DNA from: Ornithoclostridium sp944380285 | GTDB taxonomy: Bacteria; Bacillota; Clostridia; Christensenellales; UBA3700 | Assembly (NCBI GenBank): GCA_963931165.1 | Contig: OZ006985.1 | Location: 1,612,001-1,676,000 of the forward strand | DNA: 64,000 nucleotides | Direction: 5' to 3' | In this document: positions 1 through 8,556 of the stretch, piece after piece | How positions within the stretch are numbered: position 1 is the stretch's first letter | Layout: each line of letters starts with the position of its first letter | The notes under the pieces: generated by a model | The model's input: only the letters and a program-made list of their open reading frames with translations | What the model was told of the DNA's origin: nothing | Database searches by the model: none | Made by a program: the position numbers and the translations under genes

Positions 1-124
1 CCTTTGAACTTCCGAAACTTTTGCAACGCGCTTTGCTCATCAAATGCCTCGATTATGTCTCCCCATTGCTTTCCGAAACGTCCGACTTCGCATGCGGCGG
101 CTCTTTCCTGTTTGAATTAGTATT

Positions 125-149
125 GGGTATTATCAATTATTATCAATTA
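125..149 (-). repeat. AATTGATA direct-repeat motif, copy 1
   Basis: On the minus strand this reads as two TAATTGATA units one helical turn (11 bp) apart. Nearly the same sequence occurs at 28401-28425 and 51953-51977. It is intergenic and its function is unknown. The first 120 bases of the window hold no gene I can support; a stretch open on both strands (1-113) has no start codon and no recognisable family. Confidence 0.45.
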
Positions 150-232
150 TTTTGACGCATTTTGACATCAATAAACACTTCGCCCGTTCTTTTGAATTTT
201 CAACGTCTCTTATATATTTCTCTGCAAAGCCG

Positions 233-551
233 AATTTGTCCACCGATTTTGAAAAAATTTTTTATTTTTTGCGGTGGACATTCGGCAAAGCTCCGTATAG
301 CTCTCAAAACAAATTTTGTCCACCACATTTCTCAAAAATATTTTCTGTTTCGGGTGGACATTTTTTGCACGCGCGTATATGCTTTTCGAGCGCGTTTGTC
401 CACCGCATTTTGAAAATGTTTTTGAATCGCGAAGCGACACCCCCCCGTTATTATTCTCGCGACATCTTGTTTTGTTCACCGCTTTAGCAAACAAATTTTG
501 TTGACGCATTTCACCTATAATATTTCACTCGGCAAGTCGTCTTGTCCGCCG
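233..551. repeat. Degenerate tandem array of about 80-bp units with inverted GTCCACC/GGTGGAC arms
   Basis: GTCCACC occurs at 238, 318 and 398, exactly 80 bp apart. The reverse complement GGTGGAC follows 35 bp later in the first two units (273 and 353), so each unit can fold into a hairpin around an AT-rich core. A third and a fourth unit (from about 393 and 472) are progressively decayed. ORFs called across this stretch are repeat artefacts. It lies upstream of the symporter promoter. Confidence 0.55.
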
Positions 552-589
552 CGAGGGTGTGATATTTTGATTTAATGTGCGCGCTTGCG

Positions 590-619
590 TTGCGTATGGG
601 CACGGGGATATGTTATAAT
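590..619 (+). promoter_or_regulatory. Sigma-A-type promoter of the sugar symporter gene
   Basis: A perfect TATAAT (614-619) lies 18 bp downstream of TTGCGT (590-595). The predicted transcript starts about 35 bp before the AGGAGGAAC ribosome binding site (649-657) of the gene at 661. Confidence 0.55.
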
Positions 620-660
620 CGGATTGTCCAAGTCTTTGGCATCACAACAGGAGGAACTTT

Positions 661-2202
661 ATGGACACTCAGGACACGACAAAGAGCGTCGCTCCCGATC
701 GATCGCAGGACACCTGCCGCCCCGAGGACGTCATTCCCAAAAAGGAAAAGATAATCTATGGCGCAGCCGACTTGTTCGGCGGTGGACAGGCGGCGTTCAT
801 CAGCGTCATTCTTCTCGCCTTCTTCACCGACATCATCGGCATCGACGCCGCGGTCGCAGGTACCGTGATCATGGTCTCAAAGATCTGGGACGCGATCATC
901 GACCCGTCGATGGGCATCATTTCGGACAACACCCGTTGGTCCAAGTTGGGCAGGCGCAAGCCGTACATGATCATCGGCGGCGCGTTGATCCCGTTCGGAT
1001 TGGCGTTCTTGTTCGCCCCGATCACCGGCTTTGGCGCGACGTCCAAAGTGGTTTGGATGGTCTTTGCCTACATCGTCTACACTTCCATCTCGTCGCTGTC
1101 GCAAGTGCCGTATATGGCGATGAGTTCGGACATCTCGATGGACTACAAGCAGCGCAACAGCGCCAACACCTACAAGCTGTTCTTTGACGTCGTCGCTGCC
1201 GGCATCTTCTATCTCGCGCCGTCGCTGCTGTGGACGGAAGTGACCTCTGGCGACATGCCGTACCTGTACTTCTACTTCATCATCGTGTTCGGCTTCGGTT
1301 TGATCTTTGCGGTGCCGCTCGTCGTCGCGGGCTTTCTCATCAAGGAGCGCGCGCCGTTCGACCTCGACAAAAAGGAAAAACTCAACTTCAAGGACTTCTT
1401 CCGCTGCCTCACCGTCAAGTCGTACGTTTGGCACCTGTTGATGTATGTCACCGCGTTCCTCACGCTCGACATGGTCAGCGCGCTCGCGATATACTACACC
1501 AACTATATCGGCGGCGCTGCGCGCGGAGTCGTCGTAGACCTCGGCTTTATGCAAATAGATATGGGCTCGATCATGATCATCGGTCCGATGATGGTCAGCG
1601 CGGCGATCGGCATCCTCATCGCCTATGTCATCAAGGCGAAGTTCTCCAAGCAGGCGGCGTTCCGCGCGGGACTTCCGCTCTACATCATCGGCGCGATCTT
1701 GCTGGCGTGCTACCAACCCGAATGGAACCCCATCCTCATCCCCGTCTTTGCGATGATCATGGGCTTCGGCTTTGCCGGCGCGCAATCGATGCCGTGGCTC
1801 GTCTTTGCGGACACCGTCGACGTCGCCGAACTCAAATTCGGCTATCGCCCCACCGCCAATATGTCCGGCGTCATGACCTTCATGCGCACGATCGCGACCG
1901 CGTTCGGCACCGGCATGGTCGGCTGGGTGCTCGGCGCGGCGAACTACATCGAACCGGCAAGCCCCGACGGACCTCTCCCCGAACAGCCCGACAGCGTACT
2001 CACCGCGATCCGCGTTTTGCTCGCGGTCGCCGTCACCGTGCTGCTCACGATCGGCTTCGTCTCGTCGCTCCTCTACCGCGTCACCGACAAGCGCCTCGCG
2101 CGCATCCGCTACTTCAACGACAAGCGCAAAGAAGTCGGCGAAGAGGGCTTCACCCCCGAAGAAAATGAAGAGTACGACAAGCTGCGCAAGATGTTGTGTT
2201 GA
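661..2202 (+). CDS. GPH-family (MFS) sugar:cation symporter
   Basis: 513-aa polytopic inner-membrane protein of the glycoside-pentoside-hexuronide:cation symporter family (MelB/XylP-like). A hydrophilic 30-residue N-terminus precedes about twelve hydrophobic segments. The signature between TM2 and TM3, DAIIDPSMGIISDNT followed by GRRKPY, is the family DxxxDPxxGxxxDxxxxxxGRRRP motif. The ATG at 661 has a strong RBS 4 nt upstream and its own promoter. The C-terminal 45 residues are charged and cytosolic. It converges on a GH36 alpha-galactosidase gene, so uptake of galactosides such as melibiose or raffinose-type sugars is a reasonable inference, but the substrate cannot be read from the sequence. 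Confidence 0.9.
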   Translation: MDTQDTTKSVAPDRSQDTCRPEDVIPKKEKIIYGAADLFGGGQAAFISVILLAFFTDIIGIDAAVAGTVIMVSKIWDAIIDPSMGIISDNTRWSKLGRRKPYMIIGGALIPFGLAFLFAPITGFGATSKVVWMVFAYIVYTSISSLSQVPYMAMSSDISMDYKQRNSANTYKLFFDVVAAGIFYLAPSLLWTEVTSGDMPYLYFYFIIVFGFGLIFAVPLVVAGFLIKERAPFDLDKKEKLNFKDFFRCLTVKSYVWHLLMYVTAFLTLDMVSALAIYYTNYIGGAARGVVVDLGFMQIDMGSIMIIGPMMVSAAIGILIAYVIKAKFSKQAAFRAGLPLYIIGAILLACYQPEWNPILIPVFAMIMGFGFAGAQSMPWLVFADTVDVAELKFGYRPTANMSGVMTFMRTIATAFGTGMVGWVLGAANYIEPASPDGPLPEQPDSVLTAIRVLLAVAVTVLLTIGFVSSLLYRVTDKRLARIRYFNDKRKEVGEEGFTPEENEEYDKLRKMLC

Positions 2203-2320
2203 TTTGAATTTCAATTGACAAAAATTACATCTGCCTTAACGCGCTTTGCGATAAGCAAAGTCGGCAAAACTTCTCGCCGAGAGCTGTCAAGAGATCGGAC
2301 ATTTATTTTTTCAAAATCAC

Positions 2321-2354
2321 GAGCGCGCCGAAAATTCGACGCGCTCTTTCTTTG
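2321..2354. terminator. Intrinsic terminator between the convergent symporter and galactosidase genes
   Basis: Stem GAGCGCG/CGCGCTC with extra CGA/TCG pairing, followed by TTTCTTT on the plus strand. On the minus strand it is followed by a weaker T-rich tail, so it may serve both genes. Confidence 0.6.
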
Positions 2355-2387
2355 CTCCGGCGTTGCAAGTTTCGCTTTGCGAAGCGC

Positions 2388-4031
2388 TTACTTCTCCTCT
2401 CCCGTCTTGTAGTCGAACCTGAGCGTTTTCGCCTCGCCGTCTTCGGCATATTTGACTGTCAATATGTCGCCGTCGAGGTCGGCGCTTTGCACCAGCACGT
2501 CCTTGGGACGGACGGTGTCGGCAAAGACCGCGCGCTGTTCGTCGGTGTAGCGCGACACGGTGTCGGACACAAACAGCAGCGACCCGAAAAGCCCGTTGAT
2601 CTTGGCGAGCAGCTTGCGCTTTTGCATGGACATCGAGATGTTGTTGTCGCGAAGCAAGAACACGTCGGGATCGTTGAAAAACGCCCTGCCGTCCAATCCG
2701 CGGCGGAAAATCGTGCAAAGCACGGTCTTGGCGGTGCCGACGTCCTCGCGCGTCTTGTGCGTGCTGTACGACCAATTGAGCGCGACGTCGGGACCTATGC
2801 GGCAAAAGTCGACCTTGCCGAACGCCGGCATCAGCGGTACGCCGCACCCTATGATGAGCTTGTCTCCGACGCATTCGCGGATGAAGTCCATCGCCTCGCA
2901 CATGATCCTGCCGCGGCTCTTGCCGTGCATCGGGACGACGCACGCGGCGTAGAGGAAGTCGAGTTTGACCAAGTCGTAGCCCCACTCGCGAAGCACGACG
3001 TCGAAGAACTTGCGTATGTATGCGGCGGCGTCCTTGTTGTAGAAGTCGATGGGATAGAACACGCCCCAATTTGGACCTGCCGGGTACGGCTTGCCGTCCT
3101 TGCCCTTGACGAGCCAATCGGGATGCTCCTTGTAGATGAACGAGCCGCGCGTCGCCGCGAACGGCGCGAGCCAAAGCCCTGCGAGCATGCCGGCTTCGTG
3201 GATCTTGTCCGCCGCCGCCTTCATCCCGGACGGGAACTTTTTGCGGTCGGTGTTGAGCCACTCGCCTATGCACGCCTGGTGCCCGTCGTCGATCTGGAAG
3301 ATGTCCACCTTTTGCGGCATCTCGGCAAGCGCTTTGAGGTCGCGCTCGACGATCGCCTGCGTGACTCCGCCGTAGTAGTTGTACCAAGTGGTGTAGCCGC
3401 TCTTGCGCCCGATCGTGCTGCACTTGACGCCCATCGCGTCGAACCAACGGTCGAACACCTCGTCGTGCGAACCGCTCAAAACGACAGCGTCAAGCACTTT
3501 GTGTCTGCCGCCGAAGGTCTCGCCCTCGAGATCTTTCTCAATGCGGACGATGCCGGCGGACACGTCGAAAGTGACGATCGTGTAGCCCTCTCTCTCGCTG
3601 AGCGAAGCGAACAGGTCGTACTTGTCCCCCTCGCGGACATAGCCATAGGAAAAACCGTAGAATACGCCCGTCTTGCGCGGATATTCGCGCCAAAACGTCT
3701 CGCCCGCTCTGCCCAGCCCCGTGCGGCGCATAAAGACGCTCTTCACTCCCCACTCCGCAAGGCGCGAGAAGGTGTCCATATGTCCGTCGACCGCGTACTC
3801 TTTGCTGTCGGTCCAGGATTGATAGCCGTTGACGAAACAGCGCTTGTTTGCGTTGTATGCGTAAGGGATGTCCACCCAAAATTTGTCGATGGTCACGCCC
3901 TCGGCGGCGTCGATCGACGCGGTCAGACGCTCGCCGTCAAAGACGACGTCGACTTTGAGCCCGTCGCAAGCGGGCGAAGTTGTCTCATAGGTCTTGCCGC
4001 CCAAGTTGTAGCGGACGAAAAACGATGTCAT
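2388..4031 (-). CDS. Alpha-galactosidase, GH36 family (cytoplasmic)
   Basis: 547-aa retaining glycoside hydrolase that removes terminal alpha-galactose from oligosaccharides. It has an N-terminal beta-sandwich (about 1-190) and a TIM barrel with WYNYYGG near 205, the nucleophile Asp in LVKLDFLYA, and the acid/base region RIGPDVALNW. No signal peptide is present, so it is intracellular and acts on imported sugar. The start at 4031 is chosen over an upstream in-frame ATG at 4088 because AAGGAGGAACTT lies directly before it. It is somewhat shorter than the 700-aa GH36 enzymes of Lactobacillus. It converges with the GPH symporter, which probably supplies its substrate. Confidence 0.9.
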   Translation of the reverse strand: MTSFFVRYNLGGKTYETTSPACDGLKVDVVFDGERLTASIDAAEGVTIDKFWVDIPYAYNANKRCFVNGYQSWTDSKEYAVDGHMDTFSRLAEWGVKSVFMRRTGLGRAGETFWREYPRKTGVFYGFSYGYVREGDKYDLFASLSEREGYTIVTFDVSAGIVRIEKDLEGETFGGRHKVLDAVVLSGSHDEVFDRWFDAMGVKCSTIGRKSGYTTWYNYYGGVTQAIVERDLKALAEMPQKVDIFQIDDGHQACIGEWLNTDRKKFPSGMKAAADKIHEAGMLAGLWLAPFAATRGSFIYKEHPDWLVKGKDGKPYPAGPNWGVFYPIDFYNKDAAAYIRKFFDVVLREWGYDLVKLDFLYAACVVPMHGKSRGRIMCEAMDFIRECVGDKLIIGCGVPLMPAFGKVDFCRIGPDVALNWSYSTHKTREDVGTAKTVLCTIFRRGLDGRAFFNDPDVFLLRDNNISMSMQKRKLLAKINGLFGSLLFVSDTVSRYTDEQRAVFADTVRPKDVLVQSADLDGDILTVKYAEDGEAKTLRFDYKTGEEK

Positions 4032-4061
4032 AAGTTCCTCCTTTGGTGTCGTGTCAAGAAT

Positions 4062-4090
4062 ATGATAGCATAATAATGCGCAATGCACAA
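4062..4090 (-). promoter_or_regulatory. Promoter of the alpha-galactosidase gene, -35 inside a CAATGC repeat
   Basis: On the minus strand TTGTGC (4085-4090), 17 bp, TATCAT (4062-4067). The -35 lies in a short GCATTGTGCATTGCGCATT stretch that resembles the arrays at 15317-15380 and 21245-21340. Confidence 0.4.
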
Positions 4091-4204
4091 TGCTAAACGC
4101 GCAATTGGTCGATCAAATTTACAATGCTGAATGCAACCGTGGCGTGTGCTTGTTGCGACACAATTTTATGGACACTCATTGAAGAAAGACATCAACGGAA
4201 GAAA

Positions 4205-4239
4205 ATAAGCGTATGAGTTCAGATAACCCATACGCTTAT
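4205..4239 (-). terminator. Terminator of the mobile-element operon
   Basis: An 11-bp perfect stem (ATAAGCGTATG/CATACGCTTAT) with a 13-nt loop, followed on the minus strand by TTTTCTTCC. It lies just beyond the stop codon of the serine recombinase gene. Confidence 0.65.
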
Positions 4240-4241
4240 CG

Positions 4242-5870
4242 TTATTTATTGAGTTTGTGCCGTAAGACGGACGCTATATCGACTTTGTATACGATATCTA
4301 TCTCGCGCTCTTTTCCTGTCGTCTTCGGAGATCCTCCGATGATAATTCTATCAATCAGTTCATAGCACATCTCTCTGCTAAGCTCGGGCGCTTCGAGGTA
4401 TTTTTTGATGTTCCGTATAAACTCATCCGCGCTCTGTATTGTGTTTTCCATTTCTGTAAGTTTTGCTTCTATTTCTGCGATTTCAGTTTCCAGCTTTTTC
4501 TGCTCGTCGGAGTATTTCTGTATAAAGCCGATGCAGATATCTTCGGGCATTTTGCCTCTCACCCTGTCTTCGTAAGCGACTTGCATAAGACGGGATAATT
4601 CTTCCGTGCGTTTACGTTTTGCCTGCAATTCTTTCTTGGCGGACTTAATCGCCTGATCCGCAAGTTCGGCGTTATGCCGTATAAAGTCCTCACGGACAGC
4701 TTTCTCGTCAAGGACGATCCTTTGCGCCATTTCCCGTATATCGCCGAGAACGATTTCTTCTACGACTTTTGCCGATATGAAATGCGAAAAACAATATGCC
4801 TTCCCGTATCGGATGTGATGACCGCAATCGAAGTGGTATAATCTGGTTCCTTTACGGCTAATCGATGTGCAAAGTTTCATCTTGTTTCCGCAGTCGGCGC
4901 AGAAGAGAAATCCGGATAGCGGATGCGTGTAGCCTATTTTTGTTTTTCTGCCTTGTGCAACAGACTTTTTGCGTTCTTTTACTTTGTCCCAAAGTTCCTG
5001 TGAAATGATGGGCTCATGGTTGTTGTAAACGACAGCCCATTCGCTTTCATCTTTTCTAAATCGCTTATGATTTTTATAGGACAGTGAAGTCCAGCGCAAC
5101 TGTGCCATATGTCCGATGTATATGATATTATTCAGCATATCTCTTATCGTACTGGCTAACCACAATCCTATCCCGTATGGTCTGGGCTTTTGTCCGAGAA
5201 CAGTATGCGCATATACTGCCGGCGACATTACTCCTTCAAGATTCAGTGTTTCCGAGATTTTCAACGGACTCATCCCCGAAGCGTACATCTCAAAGATACG
5301 TTTTACTATCGGCGCGGTTTCTTCGTCTATGACGGGCGTCCGTCTTTTATCCGCACCTATTTTATATCCGTAAGCAGCTTTCTTAGCTGTATAGATCCCT
5401 TCTTTTGCATGAGCTTTCTTTACCGCGCGAATTTTCTTGCTCGTATTAGCCGCGTGCCACTCGTTAAAGACGTTCATGATAGGCATCATCTCCATTGCGC
5501 CGCTGTCACGATTTTCCGTGTCCACGTTGTCTTGTATGGCAATAAAGCGAATACCGAACGCGGGGAATACATAGTCCACATATTGCCCGACTTCAATGTA
5601 GTTTCGTCCGAATCTTGAAAGGTCTTTGACGATGATGGTATTGATGACGCCCGTCTTTGCGTCGTCCAACAATCTTTGCACTTCAGGGCGCTGAAATGTC
5701 GTACCCGATACGCCGTCGTCAATGTACTCGTCGTGGATGGTAAAGCCGCGCTCTTCGGCATACTTGCGTAAGATTGTTCTTTGGTTGTCTATGGATACCG
5801 ATTCGCCTTGACGTTCGTCCTCTTGGGAAAGTCTGTAATACAATCCCGCGATGTAGTGTTTCTGTTTCAT
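4242..5870 (-). CDS. Large serine recombinase (integrase/resolvase family)
   Basis: 542-aa site-specific recombinase that would integrate and excise the element carrying it. The N-terminal resolvase domain (about 6-150) has the catalytic Ser15 in YYRLSQEDE and VKDLSRFGRN near 81. The recombinase domain spans about 165-300. The zinc ribbon has C324, C327, C349 and C360. A long coiled coil (about 375-480) follows, as in TnpX and phage large serine integrases. RBS GTGAGG sits 8 nt before the ATG. It is the last gene of a leftward operon with the 64-aa protein (10-nt gap), the HUH Rep and a sigma-like protein. A hairpin terminator follows. It appears intact. Confidence 0.92.
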   Translation of the reverse strand: MKQKHYIAGLYYRLSQEDERQGESVSIDNQRTILRKYAEERGFTIHDEYIDDGVSGTTFQRPEVQRLLDDAKTGVINTIIVKDLSRFGRNYIEVGQYVDYVFPAFGIRFIAIQDNVDTENRDSGAMEMMPIMNVFNEWHAANTSKKIRAVKKAHAKEGIYTAKKAAYGYKIGADKRRTPVIDEETAPIVKRIFEMYASGMSPLKISETLNLEGVMSPAVYAHTVLGQKPRPYGIGLWLASTIRDMLNNIIYIGHMAQLRWTSLSYKNHKRFRKDESEWAVVYNNHEPIISQELWDKVKERKKSVAQGRKTKIGYTHPLSGFLFCADCGNKMKLCTSISRKGTRLYHFDCGHHIRYGKAYCFSHFISAKVVEEIVLGDIREMAQRIVLDEKAVREDFIRHNAELADQAIKSAKKELQAKRKRTEELSRLMQVAYEDRVRGKMPEDICIGFIQKYSDEQKKLETEIAEIEAKLTEMENTIQSADEFIRNIKKYLEAPELSREMCYELIDRIIIGGSPKTTGKEREIDIVYKVDIASVLRHKLNK

Positions 5871-5880
5871 ATCGTTTACC

Positions 5881-6075
5881 TCACTTTTTCATTGTGCGCT
5901 GCACGGCAATGGACTTCATAGCCTGTTCAAAGTCTTTGCCGCCGTTGAAATATCTGCGGACGTAATAGGTCTGCCTGCCCACAGTTTTTCTTTTGCTGAT
6001 AGACGGAGAGAAGAAGTAGTTATTCTCGAAATCTTCTATTCTGCCGTAAATCGTTTTGACCTCAATGTTGTTCAT
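5881..6075 (-). CDS. Small TnpW-like transposon-associated protein
   Basis: 64-aa basic protein with a good RBS (CAGGAGG, 6 nt before ATG), ending 10 nt before the recombinase start, so the two are probably translated together. The centre (KRKTVGRQTYYVRRYF, then a short acidic/hydrophobic helix) recalls the small TnpW proteins found beside serine recombinases in Clostridial conjugative and mobilisable transposons, which have a similar R-K-x-x-x-x-x-T-Y-x-V-x-x-F pattern. The function of those proteins is not established. It could be an excision factor or recombinase helper. The assignment rests on size, place and a short pattern only. Confidence 0.5.
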   Translation of the reverse strand: MNNIEVKTIYGRIEDFENNYFFSPSISKRKTVGRQTYYVRRYFNGGKDFEQAMKSIAVQRTMKK

Positions 6076-6124
6076 TTTTTATCCTCCTGTTTGTTTACTT
6101 TGCCTTTCGGCGGAGACGAAACAA

Positions 6125-6229
6125 ACGGAAACGCAAGGTTCGTCCCTTTGTTGTCTTGTCTGTTACTTTCCGTCAAGGGTTGCCAAGGCAATGCACTTTA
6201 CCCTTGACGAAAAGGGCGTTTCCGTTTAC
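6125..6229. other. Nested cruciform between rep and the recombinase genes (candidate replication/transfer origin)
   Basis: Outer arms AAACGGAAACGC (6125-6136) and GCGTTTCCGTTT (6218-6229) are perfect 12-bp inverted repeats. They enclose a second perfect 10-bp pair CGTCAAGGGT (6173-6182)/ACCCTTGACG (6202-6211). The structure lies 26 bp downstream of the rep stop codon. Its place beside an HUH initiator makes an origin plausible. No nick site has been identified. Confidence 0.45.
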
Positions 6230-6255
6230 GCTCTCCCGGCGAAAGACAAATGAAT

Positions 6256-7149
6256 TTAATTTACCTTCGGCATTTTTGCTATGACTTCCGGACTTACCTT
6301 GCCTATGACTTCGCCGTCCATCATGCAGGTAAAATCGTCCGCAAGTATCGCTTTTCTGTCGTCTATCCCGTATGGAGCGAGAATATCCTCGTCTGCTACG
6401 TCCGATTCGAAGTAGGTCGGCAGTTTGCCGCCGTAGATCAGACGCTCGCCCGACTTCTCTATGTACTTCATCAGATACCCCAAAGAATGCTGCACTTCTT
6501 CCGGCGAGCCGAGCGGCTGGAAGTCGTTGCGTCCGTATCGTTCAAGGAAATAGGTGTTCTGATGCGCCGTCTGCATACGGTGGTCTTTGGTGTTGTAGTC
6601 CGTTGTTTCCACGATCTCTCCGACCATTCCGTCTGACGGGATGTAGAAGATACCGTGGAAATGTAATCTGCCTGTTTCTCCGCCGCGCTCCCATACGCCG
6701 ATATGTTTCCAGCCTTTGCGGTTTACAAGGTGCTTCAAGGTGTTCCGCAGCGACTTACGGAAGCTTTCTTCCGTGTGTTTTTCGTCCGAAAAGGTGAAAG
6801 TGCAAAAATAGCTCCATTCCCGTTGCAAATTCACTTTTTTACTCAGGCGGACTTTTCTGCGGATTGCATTCGTCTTTTTGCGTTCGTTGTTCCGTTCCAC
6901 GTATTCCTTTAGCTGCTTCTTGTCTGAGATCGCCTCTTCCATAGCTTTGCGCATATAGGCTTTGCGTTCTTTGCGAGGCAACTTTTGGCTCTCTTTATAC
7001 GCGATCTCAAACTGTTCCTTTTGTTCGACCTCTTTGGGTGTTGGCGGAATGGCTGCCCGTCGTCGTTTTCGTCCCCGCGGAAAGTTTTCCTTCGGAGTGG
7101 CGATGTAATGACTTCCGTCAAAAGAGATCTTTGCTGCTTTGTAAGGCAT
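6256..7149 (-). CDS. HUH-endonuclease replication initiator (Rep, ORF2/G2P-like)
   Basis: 297-aa rolling-circle replication-type initiator. The three HUH motifs occur in order: motif 1 FCTFTF (116-120), motif 2 RLHFHGIF with the metal-binding His163 and His165, and motif 3 YLMKYI with the candidate nicking Tyr225 or Tyr229. The first 110 residues are basic and helical and may bind DNA. Start at 7149 has AAGGAGGAAC 7 nt upstream; an earlier in-frame ATG lacks an RBS. Such proteins nick one strand at an origin and stay covalently linked through Tyr. Linked to a serine recombinase, it suggests an integrated plasmid or mobilisable element able to replicate after excision. No helicase domain is visible. 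Confidence 0.8.
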   Translation of the reverse strand: MPYKAAKISFDGSHYIATPKENFPRGRKRRRAAIPPTPKEVEQKEQFEIAYKESQKLPRKERKAYMRKAMEEAISDKKQLKEYVERNNERKKTNAIRRKVRLSKKVNLQREWSYFCTFTFSDEKHTEESFRKSLRNTLKHLVNRKGWKHIGVWERGGETGRLHFHGIFYIPSDGMVGEIVETTDYNTKDHRMQTAHQNTYFLERYGRNDFQPLGSPEEVQHSLGYLMKYIEKSGERLIYGGKLPTYFESDVADEDILAPYGIDDRKAILADDFTCMMDGEVIGKVSPEVIAKMPKVN

Positions 7150-7257
7150 TGCTTTTGTTCCTCCTTGTATTTTTTGCATAGCTTAAACCTTAAATTCGCA
7201 AGATTTTTGCACCTTTACGAAAAGTTTTTCGCTTGCTTTTTCCACATGGTATCCGTC

Positions 7258-7335
7258 AAATAGGAAGGCTTTTTTCCTATTTGAAAAAGTTTTTCTTTAT
7301 CCTACAAATCAATGGGGCAGGTTTTTTGCCCCATT
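7258..7335. repeat. Twin 9-bp hairpins in the rep leader
   Basis: Two perfect hairpins lie between the sigma-like gene and rep: AAATAGGAA/TTCCTATTT (7258-7282) and AATGGGGCA/TGCCCCATT (7311-7335), each with a 7-nt loop. They would be in the 5' untranslated RNA of rep (minus strand) and could attenuate its expression, or serve as strand origins. No other feature is seen in 7150-7432. Confidence 0.45.
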
Positions 7336-7432
7336 TGCTAAATTTTTGGAAAAGCAATGCTTCGAGGAACATGAGAAAAGGCAGCCGCTTTATGGAAAGC
7401 AACTGTCTTTAAGCCAGTATGATGTGGAAGAT

Positions 7433-8059
7433 CTATCCATATATGGCGGAATATCTCGCGCGCATTTTCTCGAAGTATTCGTATACCGTGCTTACCGCTC
7501 TTGAAAGCTGTTTCGCTATCTCGGGATAGCTCAAGCCGGACATGCGGTAATCGAGCGCAAGACTCATGTTTTCCGTAAGGTTCAAGGATGCCGCGATCTC
7601 GTCTGCGCGTGAGTAGTCTTGTTCTTCGTCTGACTGATGTCCATATTCGGGTTTCGGTTCTTCTCTTGTGATTTCAAGGCTTTGGCATTTACGGAAAACT
7701 CTGTAATCCCTTGATACCATTTTGGTGACGATAAGATAACACTCCGTCTTTATCGTTCTCGGTTTGCCTCTTTTGGAGATATACAGTACGTCGTCCAAAT
7801 ACTCTCCGAAGTGGTCGCATAAGAATAACGCCACGCTTTGGACGAAGTCGTAACTGTCCGAAAAGATATATCCGGGCTCATGTTTGCCGAAGATGTCCCG
7901 GCAAAGGTTTTTATGCGCCTTCTCCGCATGGTGTCCCAGATAGCTTATGAGTATTTTGGTCTCTTTCATTGCAATAAGTTCCGCCATTACCGCTACATTG
8001 TCCGGAGATATTTTCTCCGTAAGGACTTTGAAATCTCTTGTTACTTTCTTTTGTTCCAT
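7433..8059 (-). CDS. Sigma-70 region-4-like HTH protein of the mobile element
   Basis: 208-aa protein not assignable to a named family. Its C-terminal 55 residues (ENMSLALDYRMSGLSYPEIA, then a second helix and an aromatic tail) have the form of a sigma-factor region 4 or LuxR-type helix-turn-helix. The first 140 residues are mixed alpha/beta with a basic stretch (SKRGKPRTIKTE). RBS AAGAGGTG lies 4-5 nt upstream of ATG. It is the first gene of the element's leftward operon, so it may regulate the element, for instance through the structured leader of rep. A replication accessory role is the alternative. Confidence 0.55.
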   Translation of the reverse strand: MEQKKVTRDFKVLTEKISPDNVAVMAELIAMKETKILISYLGHHAEKAHKNLCRDIFGKHEPGYIFSDSYDFVQSVALFLCDHFGEYLDDVLYISKRGKPRTIKTECYLIVTKMVSRDYRVFRKCQSLEITREEPKPEYGHQSDEEQDYSRADEIAASLNLTENMSLALDYRMSGLSYPEIAKQLSRAVSTVYEYFEKMRARYSAIYG

Positions 8060-8211
8060 TTTTCACCTCTTGAATTGGATTGCCTTTTTCGGGCAACAGG
8101 CGGGGCAGCATGGGACGGTGAAAAGAAAGCAAATTCCCTGTCGGTCTGCGGAAGTCAACGGAACAAAGACAAAATCGTTGCGTTAAAGGCTCGCAGAACG
8201 GCTTATATACG

Positions 8212-8254
8212 AAAAAAGAGCCGAGCAAGGAACTTTCCCTTACTCGACTCTCGA
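8212..8254 (-). terminator. Strong minus-strand intrinsic terminator
   Basis: Stem GAGTCGAGTAAGG/CCTTGCTCGGCTC with one wobble and a 7-nt loop, followed by TTTTTT on the minus strand. It insulates the element operon from transcription entering from the right. No convincing gene lies between it and 8560. Confidence 0.65.
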
Positions 8255-8495
8255 ATGGTTTCTATGGGTGTTTTAAGCGACGATTTTGCGACCGTTGACT
8301 TGCGCGAGGACTATGCTAACTTAAGCCTGCCGAAAGAGGCAAAATTCAAGAGATAACCATAACTGCAAAACCAATGAGAAGAAAGGATCGCACGGCGGAA
8401 AAGCGGCAGCCGATCCCAAGCGGTTTAGCGGGGACGGCTCCGCACCGCCGCGCCTTTCGGCTTGGTTTTCCGCGTTGTTCTTGTTGCCGTTTCGC

Positions 8496-8556
8496 GGCGT
8501 GTGCTTGGCTGCGGCGCGCGTCAGCGCGGCGCACTTGTCTATGCCAAGCACACGCC
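8496..8556. other. GC-rich nested palindrome upstream of the element operon
   Basis: A perfect 14-bp inverted repeat, GGCGTGTGCTTGGC (8496-8509)/GCCAAGCACACGCC (8543-8556), encloses a nearly perfect 10-bp inverted repeat TGCGGCGCGC/GCGCGGCGCA (8510-8533). The surrounding 8380-8560 is far more GC-rich than its flanks and has no credible ORF. The architecture parallels the 6125-6229 cruciform. Candidate transfer or single-strand origin, or a structured RNA. Confidence 0.4.

Noticed and set aside
1..113. Open frame on both strands at the left window edge
   Set aside because: No start codon, no RBS and no recognisable family; may be the end of a gene or decayed DNA beyond the window.
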